Part shown: positions 29,538 to 37,540 of the stretch, one piece after another
Numbering within the stretch: the first letter of the stretch is position 1
Layout of the letters: each line of letters begins with the position of its first letter
Assembly: GCA_030491005.1 (NCBI GenBank)
Contig: JAKZMJ010000015.1
Span: 248,001-312,000, forward strand
Origin: Sulfurospirillum sp.
GTDB lineage: Bacteria > Campylobacterota > Campylobacteria > Campylobacterales > Arcobacteraceae
Direction of reading: 5' to 3'
Length of the DNA: 64,000 nucleotides
Notes under the pieces: model-generated
The model's input: the letters and a program-made list of their open reading frames with translations, nothing else
What the model was told of the DNA's origin: nothing
The model's database searches: none
Program-made: the position numbers and the translations under genes

Positions 29538-30070
29538 ATAACTTTTTTTATATCAGGATGTACTATTGTTGGAGTTATAACACTATGATAGTAATGTACT
29601 TCACCTGTATCACTATTAGTTTTACTTTGACAACATTTACAAGATATATTTTTACTTGAATGATAATGAGTACCATCTAATGCTACAAGCATATAATCAT
29701 CTTTAAAATAAAATTTATCTAATATTCCTATATCTCTTAACTTATCAAGTATTATTTCATATACTTTTTTAAAACTATTGGGTGTTATTTTATCCAACAT
29801 GTTTCGTATATGATTATCACTTGGTATATCAGATATTCCAAACATAGTTTGTGCATTACTGATACCTTTTCTTGTATCAATATCCCTTTGAAAACTTAAG
29901 CAAGATTTATTTTGAAAATAAAATACACTAAATGCTGATAATATAATATCTTTTAAACTATAAACTAGATTTGTTCTTTGTTTTCTAGTATCTTCTACAT
30001 TTGATATATTATCTGTAAATGATTCTATTAAAAAATCGAAAATATTTGTCTGTCTCATTTGTTTAAACAC
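29538..30070 (-). pseudogene. IS-B transposase, N-terminal fragment 2
   Basis: Codons 1 to about 178 (to HPDIKKV), including the presumed first catalytic Asp region MLVALDGTHYHSS and a CxC..C zinc-like pair (SCKCCQ). It lacks the rest of the catalytic domain and ends with a few codons of IS-C, at 29519. Not active. Confidence 0.82.
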
Positions 30071-30231
30071 TCCTGTTTATGGGCTTTTATAGGATATATT
30101 ATAGCTAAAATTAGGTATTAAAAAGCTTGATAAAGCCTTTAAATAAAGGGTATTAGTGAATTTGTTTAGTAGTGATTTTTGATATTATTTTGGAAGATTT
30201 TAGCTATATAAATTTTCACTTAGAATTGCTG
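29538..30231 (-). mobile_element. IS-B fragment 2, inverted relative to fragment 1
   Basis: Ends at 30231 with the IS-B terminal repeat, followed inward by the same leader as fragment 1 and about 165 codons of transposase, cut at 29537/29538 by the right end of IS-C. With fragment 1 it forms 517-bp inverted arms around IS-C/IS-D. Confidence 0.85.
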
Positions 30232-30353
30232 GATAAAATAAAAAATGTTTTGTAAGAACTTATTAATTTTGATATATTATTGTTTATTTAATGCTTGTAA
30301 GTTTAGATATCTTAGAGACTATAAATCTTTGATTTGATATTAGTTTAACACAT

Positions 30354-30395
30354 TTACTATGTACATCATTTGTTGTTTTAAGATGTACATAGTAA
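30354..30395. terminator. 14-bp inverted repeat between convergent genes
   Basis: TTACTATGTACATC and its exact complement are separated by 14 bases. It lies between the remnant restriction gene (plus) and the chemoreceptor (minus), where a bidirectional terminator is expected, but it lacks a T-run directly after either arm. It could instead be an operator or the mark of a lost element. Confidence 0.45.
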
Positions 30396-30425
30396 GGGTT
30401 TATAGTTTATTTTAAAACTATACCC
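30396..30425. terminator. Second hairpin next to the chemoreceptor gene
   Basis: GGGTTTATAGTTT and AAACTATACCC pair with a 2-base bulge and a short AT loop. This is the only GC-capped hairpin just after the chemoreceptor stop at 30454, so I take it as its likely terminator. Confidence 0.45.
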
Positions 30426-30453
30426 TAAATTGTTATTTTTATCTTTTTATAAT

Positions 30454-32484
30454 TTATGTTGTTCGTGCATTTAACTTTGTATTATTAATATCTACATTTT
30501 TTGCTTGAACTTTTTCTTTTCCATTGAATTTTTTTGCTTCTGCATTTCTAAGAACTAACTGTGCAATAATAGCAGTTTCAACAGCTACATCATGGGTTTT
30601 ATTTGAAATAGACGCATTCTCTTGAGTTTTTTGATCTAATGAGCTAATGGCATCATTAATTTGTTCTATTCCTATTTGTTGCTCTTTACTAGATTTTTCT
30701 ACTTCTGAGATTAGTTTAATAGTTTTAGATATATTTTCATTAAGTTCAACATATCCTGTAATCATTTTATTAGATATTACTTTTCCATTACTAGCTTTTT
30801 TGGTAGCTTGCTCCACAAGAGCTTTAATCTCATTTGCAGCTTCAGCACTTCTTGAAGCTAGGTTTCTTACTTCTTGAGCTACAACAGCAAAGCCTTTTCC
30901 AGCTTCACCAGCAGTTGCTGCCTCTACAGCTGCATTTAAGGATAATATATTTGTTTGAAATGCAATTTGATCAATTACCGAAATGGAATCATTAATAGCA
31001 TTAACTTGTTTATCAATATCATTCATAGCCACAGTAGTTTCTTCTGCAAAAGATTTACCTTCTTCAGCTGATGTGGTTAATTCTGTAGCATATCCTGACA
31101 TTTTTACTATGTTTTGAGTATTTTGTGAGATATTACTAGTGATTTCTTCGGTAGCTGCTGATGTTTCTTCAAGGGCGGCAGCGGCTTCATTTGAGTTTTT
31201 ATTTAATATATCTACATTGTCAAGTAACATACTACTACTTCTATCTAGTGTTAATCCATTTGATTTATTTTCTACTAGCATTGCATTTATTATTTCTGCT
31301 AAATTATTTAGTCCAATAGCTACCTCCCCTGTACTTTCTTTTATTCTATGTGTAAAATCTAACTTTTGAAAGCTAGCAAGGGCATCAGATATTTTGTTAA
31401 GATTAGTAGAAACTTTTTTTGATACAACCTCAAGTAAATCATTGAAAACTTCTTTTAGTTCTTCTAGTCCTTTATTTTGAGTTGAAACTTCTATTTTTTG
31501 TTTCATCAAACCTGTTTTAGCTATTGCAACTGCTTTTTTAACTGCATTTATTACAATTTTATCTTCTTCAATCAAATTCTTTGTTTTTATAATATTCTCA
31601 TTTACAACTTTTGTCATTTCACCAATTTCATCATTTGTATTTATATCTATTGTTCCAGAATATTCTATTTCATTATTTAAGTATCTAAAAAAATCAATTA
31701 ATGAATCTTTAAAGATATACATATTAGGAATTTTTTGTCTATTAATAAAAAATAAAACAATAAAAAAGATAAAAGCAAAAATAGTAAATCCAATTAATGT
31801 ATATAAATAAATAGAATTTTCATTAAGTGCATCTTGAACTTCTTTTGATGTTCTTTCATCTAAGACAGCCATAAATTTATCTATGGGTTTTACTATTTTT
31901 GCTTTTTCAATGTGATATTGATTTGAGTGTGTAAGCTTAACAGCAAAAGCATTGTCTGGGTTTTTTTTAATATTAAATTTGCCATTAGAGTCTTCAAATA
32001 ATCCTTTTGCTGCATTCATTGCAATTGTTTCTAATTTAATAAGATTATTAGAGTTTTTTTGTGCTTCATCTAAAAGTTCAAATTCTTTTTTTGTAAATCC
32101 TGCATTTTTCATCATTTGATTTAATGATATTGTTTGTCCATCAGGTTTTGGCTTTTGTCCATATTCTAATACTAAATCCCAATAAATTCTATTATAATTT
32201 TCAGGTCTTGCTTTTTTTCCGTTTCTAATATAAATGATATCCCAATACATTTTTTCATATTTCGTATCACTTGTAGCAGAAAATGTTCTTGCTAATCTTG
32301 TAAGATCATCGGAACTTTGTCTCATTTCATAAGCTAACAATAAAGATTGTACTTTTCTATCTTGAATAAATTTTACCTCTTCTGCTTGTTTATTAATAAG
32401 GTTAACTAAAAATAAAATAACCAAAATTGTAAATGCCCCAGAAAACATCAGTGATCTCAAAAATAACTTAAAACTCATAATCAT
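30454..32484 (-). CDS. Methyl-accepting chemotaxis protein
   Basis: 676 residues. Membrane helix 1 at about 10-28, a periplasmic sensory region of about 190 residues, membrane helix 2 at about 226-247, a HAMP-like region, then a long cytoplasmic coiled coil. Its tip [19 protein letters not shown] followed by [19 protein letters not shown] is the universal kinase-control hairpin. It should signal to CheA/CheW. The periplasmic part ([20 protein letters not shown]) is predicted helical; ligand unknown. Alone on the minus strand with terminator-like hairpins after it. Confidence 0.93.
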   Translation of the reverse strand: MIMSFKLFLRSLMFSGAFTILVILFLVNLINKQAEEVKFIQDRKVQSLLLAYEMRQSSDDLTRLARTFSATSDTKYEKMYWDIIYIRNGKKARPENYNRIYWDLVLEYGQKPKPDGQTISLNQMMKNAGFTKKEFELLDEAQKNSNNLIKLETIAMNAAKGLFEDSNGKFNIKKNPDNAFAVKLTHSNQYHIEKAKIVKPIDKFMAVLDERTSKEVQDALNENSIYLYTLIGFTIFAFIFFIVLFFINRQKIPNMYIFKDSLIDFFRYLNNEIEYSGTIDINTNDEIGEMTKVVNENIIKTKNLIEEDKIVINAVKKAVAIAKTGLMKQKIEVSTQNKGLEELKEVFNDLLEVVSKKVSTNLNKISDALASFQKLDFTHRIKESTGEVAIGLNNLAEIINAMLVENKSNGLTLDRSSSMLLDNVDILNKNSNEAAAALEETSAATEEITSNISQNTQNIVKMSGYATELTTSAEEGKSFAEETTVAMNDIDKQVNAINDSISVIDQIAFQTNILSLNAAVEAATAGEAGKGFAVVAQEVRNLASRSAEAANEIKALVEQATKKASNGKVISNKMITGYVELNENISKTIKLISEVEKSSKEQQIGIEQINDAISSLDQKTQENASISNKTHDVAVETAIIAQLVLRNAEAKKFNGKEKVQAKNVDINNTKLNARTT

Positions 32485-32597
32485 ATCCTTTATATATTGT
32501 TTGTGGTGTAGTGTATTATAATTAATATAATACTTTTATTAAAACATTAAATATATAGCTTTTTATATTAAATAATTTTAATTTTAATTTAATAATT

Positions 32598-33266
32598 TTA
32601 TTTATTGATTATAATTCCAGCAAATCTTTTTACTTTATCACCTGCCCTATATGAATAATATTCTTCATTTGAACATTTTGTACAAATATAGGAAATTTCT
32701 ATATTTTCAACTCCTACTTCTATACACTGTTGTTTATTTAATTCTTGTAAATTTAGATATCTTCCATTTAAAAATTCTTTTCCAAAAGATTTTTCTACAA
32801 TATTTTTTAGCTCTTCACTTATTTCATAGCAACATTGTTGAATAGATGGTCCCATACGAACGAAAATATCTTTGGGCTTACAATCAAACTGCTTAATCAT
32901 CTTTTGTATGCTTAATTTTGATATATTTAAAAATGTAGAATTTCGTCCCGCATGTACAGCTGAAATCACACCTTTTACTTTATCTTCAATTAATATAGGA
33001 ATACAATCAGCAACTAATACCATAAGAGCTAAGTTTTTTTCATGTGTTATTAAGCCATCACAATTTTTAATTAATATATCTGATTTGTGGTTTATAACTT
33101 GTATATTTGAGCTATGAATTTGTTGCATATGCCTTAGGTTATTATTATTATATTTATATTTTTTAGATAGTTTTATCCTATTTAATAGGACTTCATTATG
33201 ATTATCTTTAGAAAAAGATAAGTTTCCATTGATTTTAGATGTAAAAAAACTTTTTATTTCATTCAT
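32598..33266 (-). CDS. pgeF: PgeF/YfiH-family laccase-domain protein
   Basis: 222 residues. Family motifs are present: QQIHSSNIQVI, LMVLVADCIPIL, SAVHAGRNSTF and MGPSIQQCCYEI; these carry the His and Cys metal ligands. Members were called polyphenol oxidases, but E. coli PgeF is reported to remove misincorporated amino acids from peptidoglycan precursors. It is a separate unit downstream of the XRE regulator. Confidence 0.88.
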   Translation of the reverse strand: MNEIKSFFTSKINGNLSFSKDNHNEVLLNRIKLSKKYKYNNNNLRHMQQIHSSNIQVINHKSDILIKNCDGLITHEKNLALMVLVADCIPILIEDKVKGVISAVHAGRNSTFLNISKLSIQKMIKQFDCKPKDIFVRMGPSIQQCCYEISEELKNIVEKSFGKEFLNGRYLNLQELNKQQCIEVGVENIEISYICTKCSNEEYYSYRAGDKVKRFAGIIINK

Positions 33267-33356
33267 TATTTATCTTTATTCCTTGGATACTTATTTATTA
33301 TTTAACAAGTTTTACACAAATGTTTCAAATATTTACTAATTTTTACTTAAAGTTTT

Positions 33357-33935
33357 TTAAAAAGAAACTGGCGTTATAGCAGAAATATAAGAAGCTTTTG
33401 ATAAGCTCCTATTTTCAATTTTATGTGCAAGTGCAGGATTAAATCTTATACAATCTCCCTCATATAATATAAATTCCTTATCAATTAATGTTACAACAAT
33501 TTCCCCACTAAGAACATAATCACATTCTTCTCCACCTTTAGTATGAGGAATGATTTCATTTGTTAATCTATTTGCCTCTAAATGTACTAAGACAAATTCA
33601 ATATCACCTTGTAAATTAGGGACTAATAATTCATAATTATATAAAGAATCATAAAAAGATATCTTTTTTCGCTTATTTTTTCTAACTACAAAAATAGATT
33701 CATCATCATGATGTTTATTTACTATCTCATCATTTGTAAAAAGATGTGCCAAGGTAGTATCTAAAACTTTTGCAATTTTTCTTAAAGTTTCAATTGAGCC
33801 TGAAGTTGAACCATTTTCTAATAAGGACAGCATAGCTACAGATATATTTGCGTCATTAGCAAGTTTTTTAGCTGTCATCTTCTTGATTTTTCTTAAAGTT
33901 CTAATTTTTTTACCAACATCAAAATTCTTTGACAC
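33357..33935 (-). CDS. XRE-family regulator with C-terminal cupin
   Basis: 192 residues. N-terminal helix-turn-helix (about 10-65: IRTLRKIKKMTAKKLA, ISVAMLSLLENGSTSGSIET) and C-terminal cupin (about 110-185: HTKGGEECDYVLSGEIVV, YEGDCIRFNPALAHKIEN). The layout matches PuuR/SinR-like small-molecule-responsive repressors. GTG start with AAAGGA upstream. It follows the two small unknown genes of the thiol cluster and may be co-transcribed with them; its target is unknown. Confidence 0.88.
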   Translation of the reverse strand: MSKNFDVGKKIRTLRKIKKMTAKKLANDANISVAMLSLLENGSTSGSIETLRKIAKVLDTTLAHLFTNDEIVNKHHDDESIFVVRKNKRKKISFYDSLYNYELLVPNLQGDIEFVLVHLEANRLTNEIIPHTKGGEECDYVLSGEIVVTLIDKEFILYEGDCIRFNPALAHKIENRSLSKASYISAITPVSF

Positions 33936-33960
33936 TTATATCCTTTATAATATTGAAGTT

Positions 33961-34305
33961 CTAAGCCTTAAAGTTTTTATCTAAATAGTCATATTTTATG
34001 CAATTCTCACATCTTAATATATCTTCATATTCAATGCTTGCTAATTTTAAATCTTTAAAAGATTCTTCTATAAGTTTAATAGTTTTTTCTTCTGCTGAAT
34101 AAACTATTGATTTAGTACCCATATTACCACTTACAATATTTTTGCTTGTTTTTAAGATATTTTGCATTCCATCTTCCCAATACTGAAGAAGCTCTGCATT
34201 ATCTTCTAACTCTTCATATTTTTCATCCCATTGTAAACAAAGCTTTGGTAATAAAGCACACGTTTTTCTATCATCAAAATCTATTGATATACCCTTTAAT
34301 TGCAT
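33961..34305 (-). CDS. Unknown small protein, Cys-containing
   Basis: 114 residues that I do not recognise. No signal peptide or membrane helix; mixed helical and charged, with a CENCIKYDY motif near the C-terminus (a CxxC pair). AAGGAG ribosome site 5 bp before the ATG. It lies between a one-helix membrane protein and the XRE regulator, all in the same direction. The CxxC and its place next to thiol-disulfide genes may be related, but this is weak. Confidence 0.6.
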   Translation of the reverse strand: MQLKGISIDFDDRKTCALLPKLCLQWDEKYEELEDNAELLQYWEDGMQNILKTSKNIVSGNMGTKSIVYSAEEKTIKLIEESFKDLKLASIEYEDILRCENCIKYDYLDKNFKA

Positions 34306-34328
34306 TTCAATCTCCTTAATAATATTTT

Positions 34329-34637
34329 TTATAAATTTGCTAAATTGTTTATTATAAAAGTTATTTCTTTTTGTTCAAAAAAAATATTTCTTTGTAATTC
34401 TTGACTAATTGTTTTTAATAATTCTCTTTTCTTTTTAAGAAGAACTTTATTCTTAGAGTATTTTTTGTTCAATGCTCTAATTTGATCTTTATATCCGTCT
34501 ATTATATCATTTTTACTTAAAGCTTTAGGCTTATCTTTTTTAGAAGAAGATTTAATGTTTCTTCTCATAAACATTTTAACAAGCAAGAATGAGGCAATAA
34601 AAGATAAGAATAAAAGAATTAAATTTAATATATCCAT
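34329..34637 (-). CDS. Unknown small membrane protein with basic coiled coil
   Basis: 102 residues. N-terminal membrane helix (about 3-23: LILLFLSFIASFLLVKMF), then a very Lys-rich helical stretch (about 24-80, KKDKPKALSKNDIIDGYKDQ and KKRELLKTISQEL) likely to form a coiled coil. It starts 5 bp after the TlpA-like gene without a good ribosome site, so it is likely translationally coupled. Function unknown. Confidence 0.6.
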   Translation of the reverse strand: MDILNLILLFLSFIASFLLVKMFMRRNIKSSSKKDKPKALSKNDIIDGYKDQIRALNKKYSKNKVLLKKKRELLKTISQELQRNIFFEQKEITFIINNLANL

Positions 34638-34642
34638 AAGTT

Positions 34643-35212
34643 TTATTTTAATGTCTCATTATTTATAAAAAAATCTAAATCTTTTTCTTTTATTTTACCA
34701 ATGAATTTTTTTACTAGTTTTCCATTTTTATCAAAAATAAATGATTCAGGTATCATACTTACATCATCAAAAGCTTTTGCAATTCTAAAATTCTCTTCTC
34801 CAAAGGTAATTGGAAATTTTATTTTATATTTTTTAATAAAATCAATTAAATCTTTTTTATTTTTATTTCGCTCAAATAAAATACCTATTATGATAAATTT
34901 ATCTTTATACTTTTGACTTAAGCTATTAAAACTTGGCATTTCTTCTATACAAGGCTTACACCATGTAGCCCAAAAATTTATTAATACAATTTTTCCTGCA
35001 TAATCTTTTGAGCTTAAAACTTGATTTTTATATTCAAGATTAATCTTCTTTCCACTTACTGTTTGTAAAGTATATTTGGAATTACTTTGTACTTTTAAGT
35101 CATTAAAACTATCATCATCACTAATAACAGTCGTAGCTTCTTTGGATTTATCAGTACAAGATGATAAAAACAATGCAAAAACTAAACTAAAAGATAAAAA
35201 AAATAAATTCAT
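34643..35212 (-). CDS. TlpA-like thioredoxin-fold lipoprotein
   Basis: 189 residues. Signal peptide with lipobox LFLSSC (Cys19 region), so it is probably a lipoprotein. A thioredoxin fold follows, with the active site WATWCKPCIEEMPSF and the cis-proline loop MIPESFIFD. TlpA/ResA-type proteins reduce thiols in the periplasm, for example during cytochrome c maturation. GGGAG ribosome site. It is third in a tight dsbB-like, dsbA-like, tlpA-like run. Confidence 0.88.
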   Translation of the reverse strand: MNLFFLSFSLVFALFLSSCTDKSKEATTVISDDDSFNDLKVQSNSKYTLQTVSGKKINLEYKNQVLSSKDYAGKIVLINFWATWCKPCIEEMPSFNSLSQKYKDKFIIIGILFERNKNKKDLIDFIKKYKIKFPITFGEENFRIAKAFDDVSMIPESFIFDKNGKLVKKFIGKIKEKDLDFFINNETLK

Positions 35213-35215
35213 AAG

Positions 35216-35872
35216 TTACTCCCTATAAATTTCAGATTCAACTAAATCTAAAAGTGACTGGTAACTTAATCGTTTTAGTTTTTTTCCATTTACAAAAAAC
35301 TCAGGAGTACCTGTAACTCCAAGTTTTAAGGAATCTTGTTTGTCGATTTTTAATATATCACTTATATCATTAGATGCTATATCTTTTTTTAATTTTTCTA
35401 TATCTAAACCTTTTACTTCTTTTAAAAAATTCCATACAGTTTGAGGTTTAGAAGACTGGTGTCCTCCCCAAATATCTTGATAAGTAAATAGAATATTTAA
35501 AGTTTCTTTAAATTTATTTTGCTTTCTTGAGGCTTCTAAAATTTCAATTATAAATTTTGAACTATTATGATTATCTAAATATCTTATAACTAACATAACT
35601 TCATCATCATATTCTTTAAAAACTTTTTCAAGTGCTGGATGAAAAGCTTTACATGATGGACATTGTGGGTCTAAAAATTCAACGATAACTACATTTTTTT
35701 TATTTTTACCAAACTTTGGCGAATGCTCTTTAATTAAAGGATTATTTTTATCATTTTTAGTGATTAATACTTTAAGCTTTTTATCTTCATTTTTTTGATA
35801 CATGGACACTGCTGCTATAAATGCAAGAAATAGTAAAACTATTGAAGCAATAACAATTTTTTTATTTTTCAT
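35216..35872 (-). CDS. DsbA/BdbD-like periplasmic thiol oxidoreductase
   Basis: 218 residues. N-terminal membrane anchor or signal (about 5-24), active site EFLDPQCPSCKAFHPAL (CPSC), an inserted helical domain, and the cis-Pro loop VTGTPEFFVNGK. Closest in layout to BdbD/DsbA-type oxidases that receive electrons from substrates and pass them to a DsbB/BdbC partner. It starts inside the end of the DsbB-like gene (11-bp overlap), which supports a pair. Confidence 0.86.
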   Translation of the reverse strand: MKNKKIVIASIVLLFLAFIAAVSMYQKNEDKKLKVLITKNDKNNPLIKEHSPKFGKNKKNVVIVEFLDPQCPSCKAFHPALEKVFKEYDDEVMLVIRYLDNHNSSKFIIEILEASRKQNKFKETLNILFTYQDIWGGHQSSKPQTVWNFLKEVKGLDIEKLKKDIASNDISDILKIDKQDSLKLGVTGTPEFFVNGKKLKRLSYQSLLDLVESEIYRE

Positions 35873-36287
35873 TTTTGAACTTCCTTTTTAAAATAAGTAA
35901 TAATATAAATATACTTGAATATGCACTAAGAGATAATAAAGGTATGGTAATAAAATTAAACCAATTTATATAAACCGTAGAACAAGGTACCCCACTAACA
36001 CAAGGCACTATTGTCTCAGGTATTATATCCCACATTAGTAAGTTATGATAAATGGATATGATTAAGCCAATAAGAACCAAAGGTAAAGAGTATTTTATAA
36101 CTTTTTTATCAGGATACATAATATTTATTAAAAAAATAAAAACTAAAGGGTACATAAATATTCTTTGATACCAACACATGGAGCAAGGAACAAACTTCAT
36201 AACTTCACTAAAAAACAAACTTCCTAAACTAGCAATACTTGCTATTAAAAAACAAAAGAAAACTATATTAAAACTACTATTATTCAT
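35862..36287 (-). CDS. DsbB/BdbC-like disulfide bond formation protein
   Basis: 141 residues with four hydrophobic segments. The periplasmic cysteine pairs are CSMCWYQR (CxxC) and CVSGVPC (CxxxxxC), the pattern of DsbB/BdbC. It should re-oxidise the adjacent DsbA-like protein and pass electrons to quinone. Lead gene of the cluster; its promoter lies in 36288-36450. Confidence 0.87.
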   Translation of the reverse strand: MNNSSFNIVFFCFLIASIASLGSLFFSEVMKFVPCSMCWYQRIFMYPLVFIFLINIMYPDKKVIKYSLPLVLIGLIISIYHNLLMWDIIPETIVPCVSGVPCSTVYINWFNFITIPLLSLSAYSSIFILLLILKRKFKNEK

Positions 36288-36455
36288 ATAAATCCTAAAC
36301 TAAATATGGATAAAAGTATAACTAAATATTGTGTAGAAATTGTTTATATATACAAAATAAACTTTATCTCTTTTATTATCTAATAAGTTTTAGTGCATTT
36401 TAGTAAAAAATATTCTTTTATCATCTACTTTAATATTAGTTTAAAAATAAAAGGA

Positions 36456-36461
36456 TATAAT
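36456..36461 (+). promoter_or_regulatory. Likely -10 box of the tRNA operon
   Basis: TATAAT in the context AAGGATATAATTTCC, 57 bp before the first tRNA. The rest of 36288-36518 is AT-rich and shows no other feature. Confidence 0.6.
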
Positions 36462-36518
36462 TTCCATCCAAATATGCAGATATCAATTTTGTTTATTTTA
36501 AAAGTGTTTTCTACATAT

Positions 36519-36595
36519 GGGTCATTAGCTCAGCTGGTTAGAGCACTCGGCTCATAACCGAGTGGTCGGAGGTTCGAGTCCTCCATGACCCACCA
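36519..36595 (+). tRNA. tRNA with CAT anticodon (elongator Met or Ile2)
   Basis: Full cloverleaf with acceptor stem GGGTCAT/ATGACCC, anticodon loop CTCATAA, T-arm GGTTCGAGTC and encoded CCA. A CAT anticodon can be elongator Met or, if the C is lysidinylated by TilS, Ile. The C4-G69 and C5-G68 pairs typical of E. coli Ile2 are not both present, which slightly favours Met. Confidence 0.93.
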
Positions 36596-36604
36596 ATGTA
36601 AAAT

Positions 36605-36681
<77 letters not shown>

Positions 36682-36697
36682 TTTTACATATATAATT

Positions 36698-36774
<77 letters not shown>

Positions 36775-36841
36775 ATTACAAACCCTTTAAAAATCAATCT
36801 TTCAATTAATGAATTAATAAATATTTATATCATATATTTTA

Positions 36842-37540
36842 TTAGGTGTTCACTTGGGTGTTCTCTTTGTTATCAATTACTTCTTTTACTTCTATCAATT
36901 CTTGCTGCTCTTTAAAATATAATTTTTCTATATCCTCTAAGCTCATTTCAGATAATTCTTGTTTTGTATAATCTCCATTTACATTTAAAATCATAGTTTC
37001 AGGACTTTTACCAAATCGTGCTTCTTTTGCTAGTTTATGAATCTCACTTGAAGCTTTAATATCAGTTTGTCTTACTTTTGATATATCTTTTTTAACTTGA
37101 TTATTCAATACTATAGAACTAAGCATACTATTTTTAAACATTTGTGCATCAAAATAATCAGCTTGTACAGCTGCTAACATTGTTATATCAAGTTCAGCTT
37201 GTGCTTGAAGTTGTGCATTATCACTTCCAATACTCAATATACCATCAGTTTCCATACCACCAACATCACTAATACCTTGATAGCGACTAATCTTATTTTT
37301 TATTTCATCATATACAGATGTAGCTTGTAATTCTTCTATTAACTGTTTAGATACTTCATCAACTTTACCAGCTTTGCAACCTCTTATCCAAATACCACCA
37401 AATTCTTCTCTGTCGTCATTTTTCCATTCACTAAGAGTTGATATTCCAAGTGTTTCTAGTTCTGCGATGGCACTTAGTGTCATATCAAGAACTTCAAATA
37501 ATGCTCTACATCTAAATCTTATTGTTATGTCATGTGCCAT
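36842..37540 (-). CDS. Unknown protein, partner of the polyvalent phage-type gene
   Basis: 232 residues not recognised. No membrane helices or signal peptide; mostly helical with an acidic C-terminus (LSEMSLEDIEKLYFKEQQE). Its ATG overlaps the stop of the large upstream gene by 1 bp (TAATG), so the two are translated together. Such small proteins next to large virion-type polypeptides in phage or plasmid genomes are often structural, but no function can be given here. Confidence 0.6.
   Translation of the reverse strand: MAHDITIRFRCRALFEVLDMTLSAIAELETLGISTLSEWKNDDREEFGGIWIRGCKAGKVDEVSKQLIEELQATSVYDEIKNKISRYQGISDVGGMETDGILSIGSDNAQLQAQAELDITMLAAVQADYFDAQMFKNSMLSSIVLNNQVKKDISKVRQTDIKASSEIHKLAKEARFGKSPETMILNVNGDYTKQELSEMSLEDIEKLYFKEQQELIEVKEVIDNKENTQVNT

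Noticed and set aside
26150..30231. Composite transposon carrying cargo.
   Set aside because: Everything between the IS-B ends is itself IS sequence; no passenger gene is present.
36775..36841. Attachment site directly after tRNA-fMet.
   Set aside because: No second copy of the tRNA 3' end was found to the right within the window, so an att pair is not supported.
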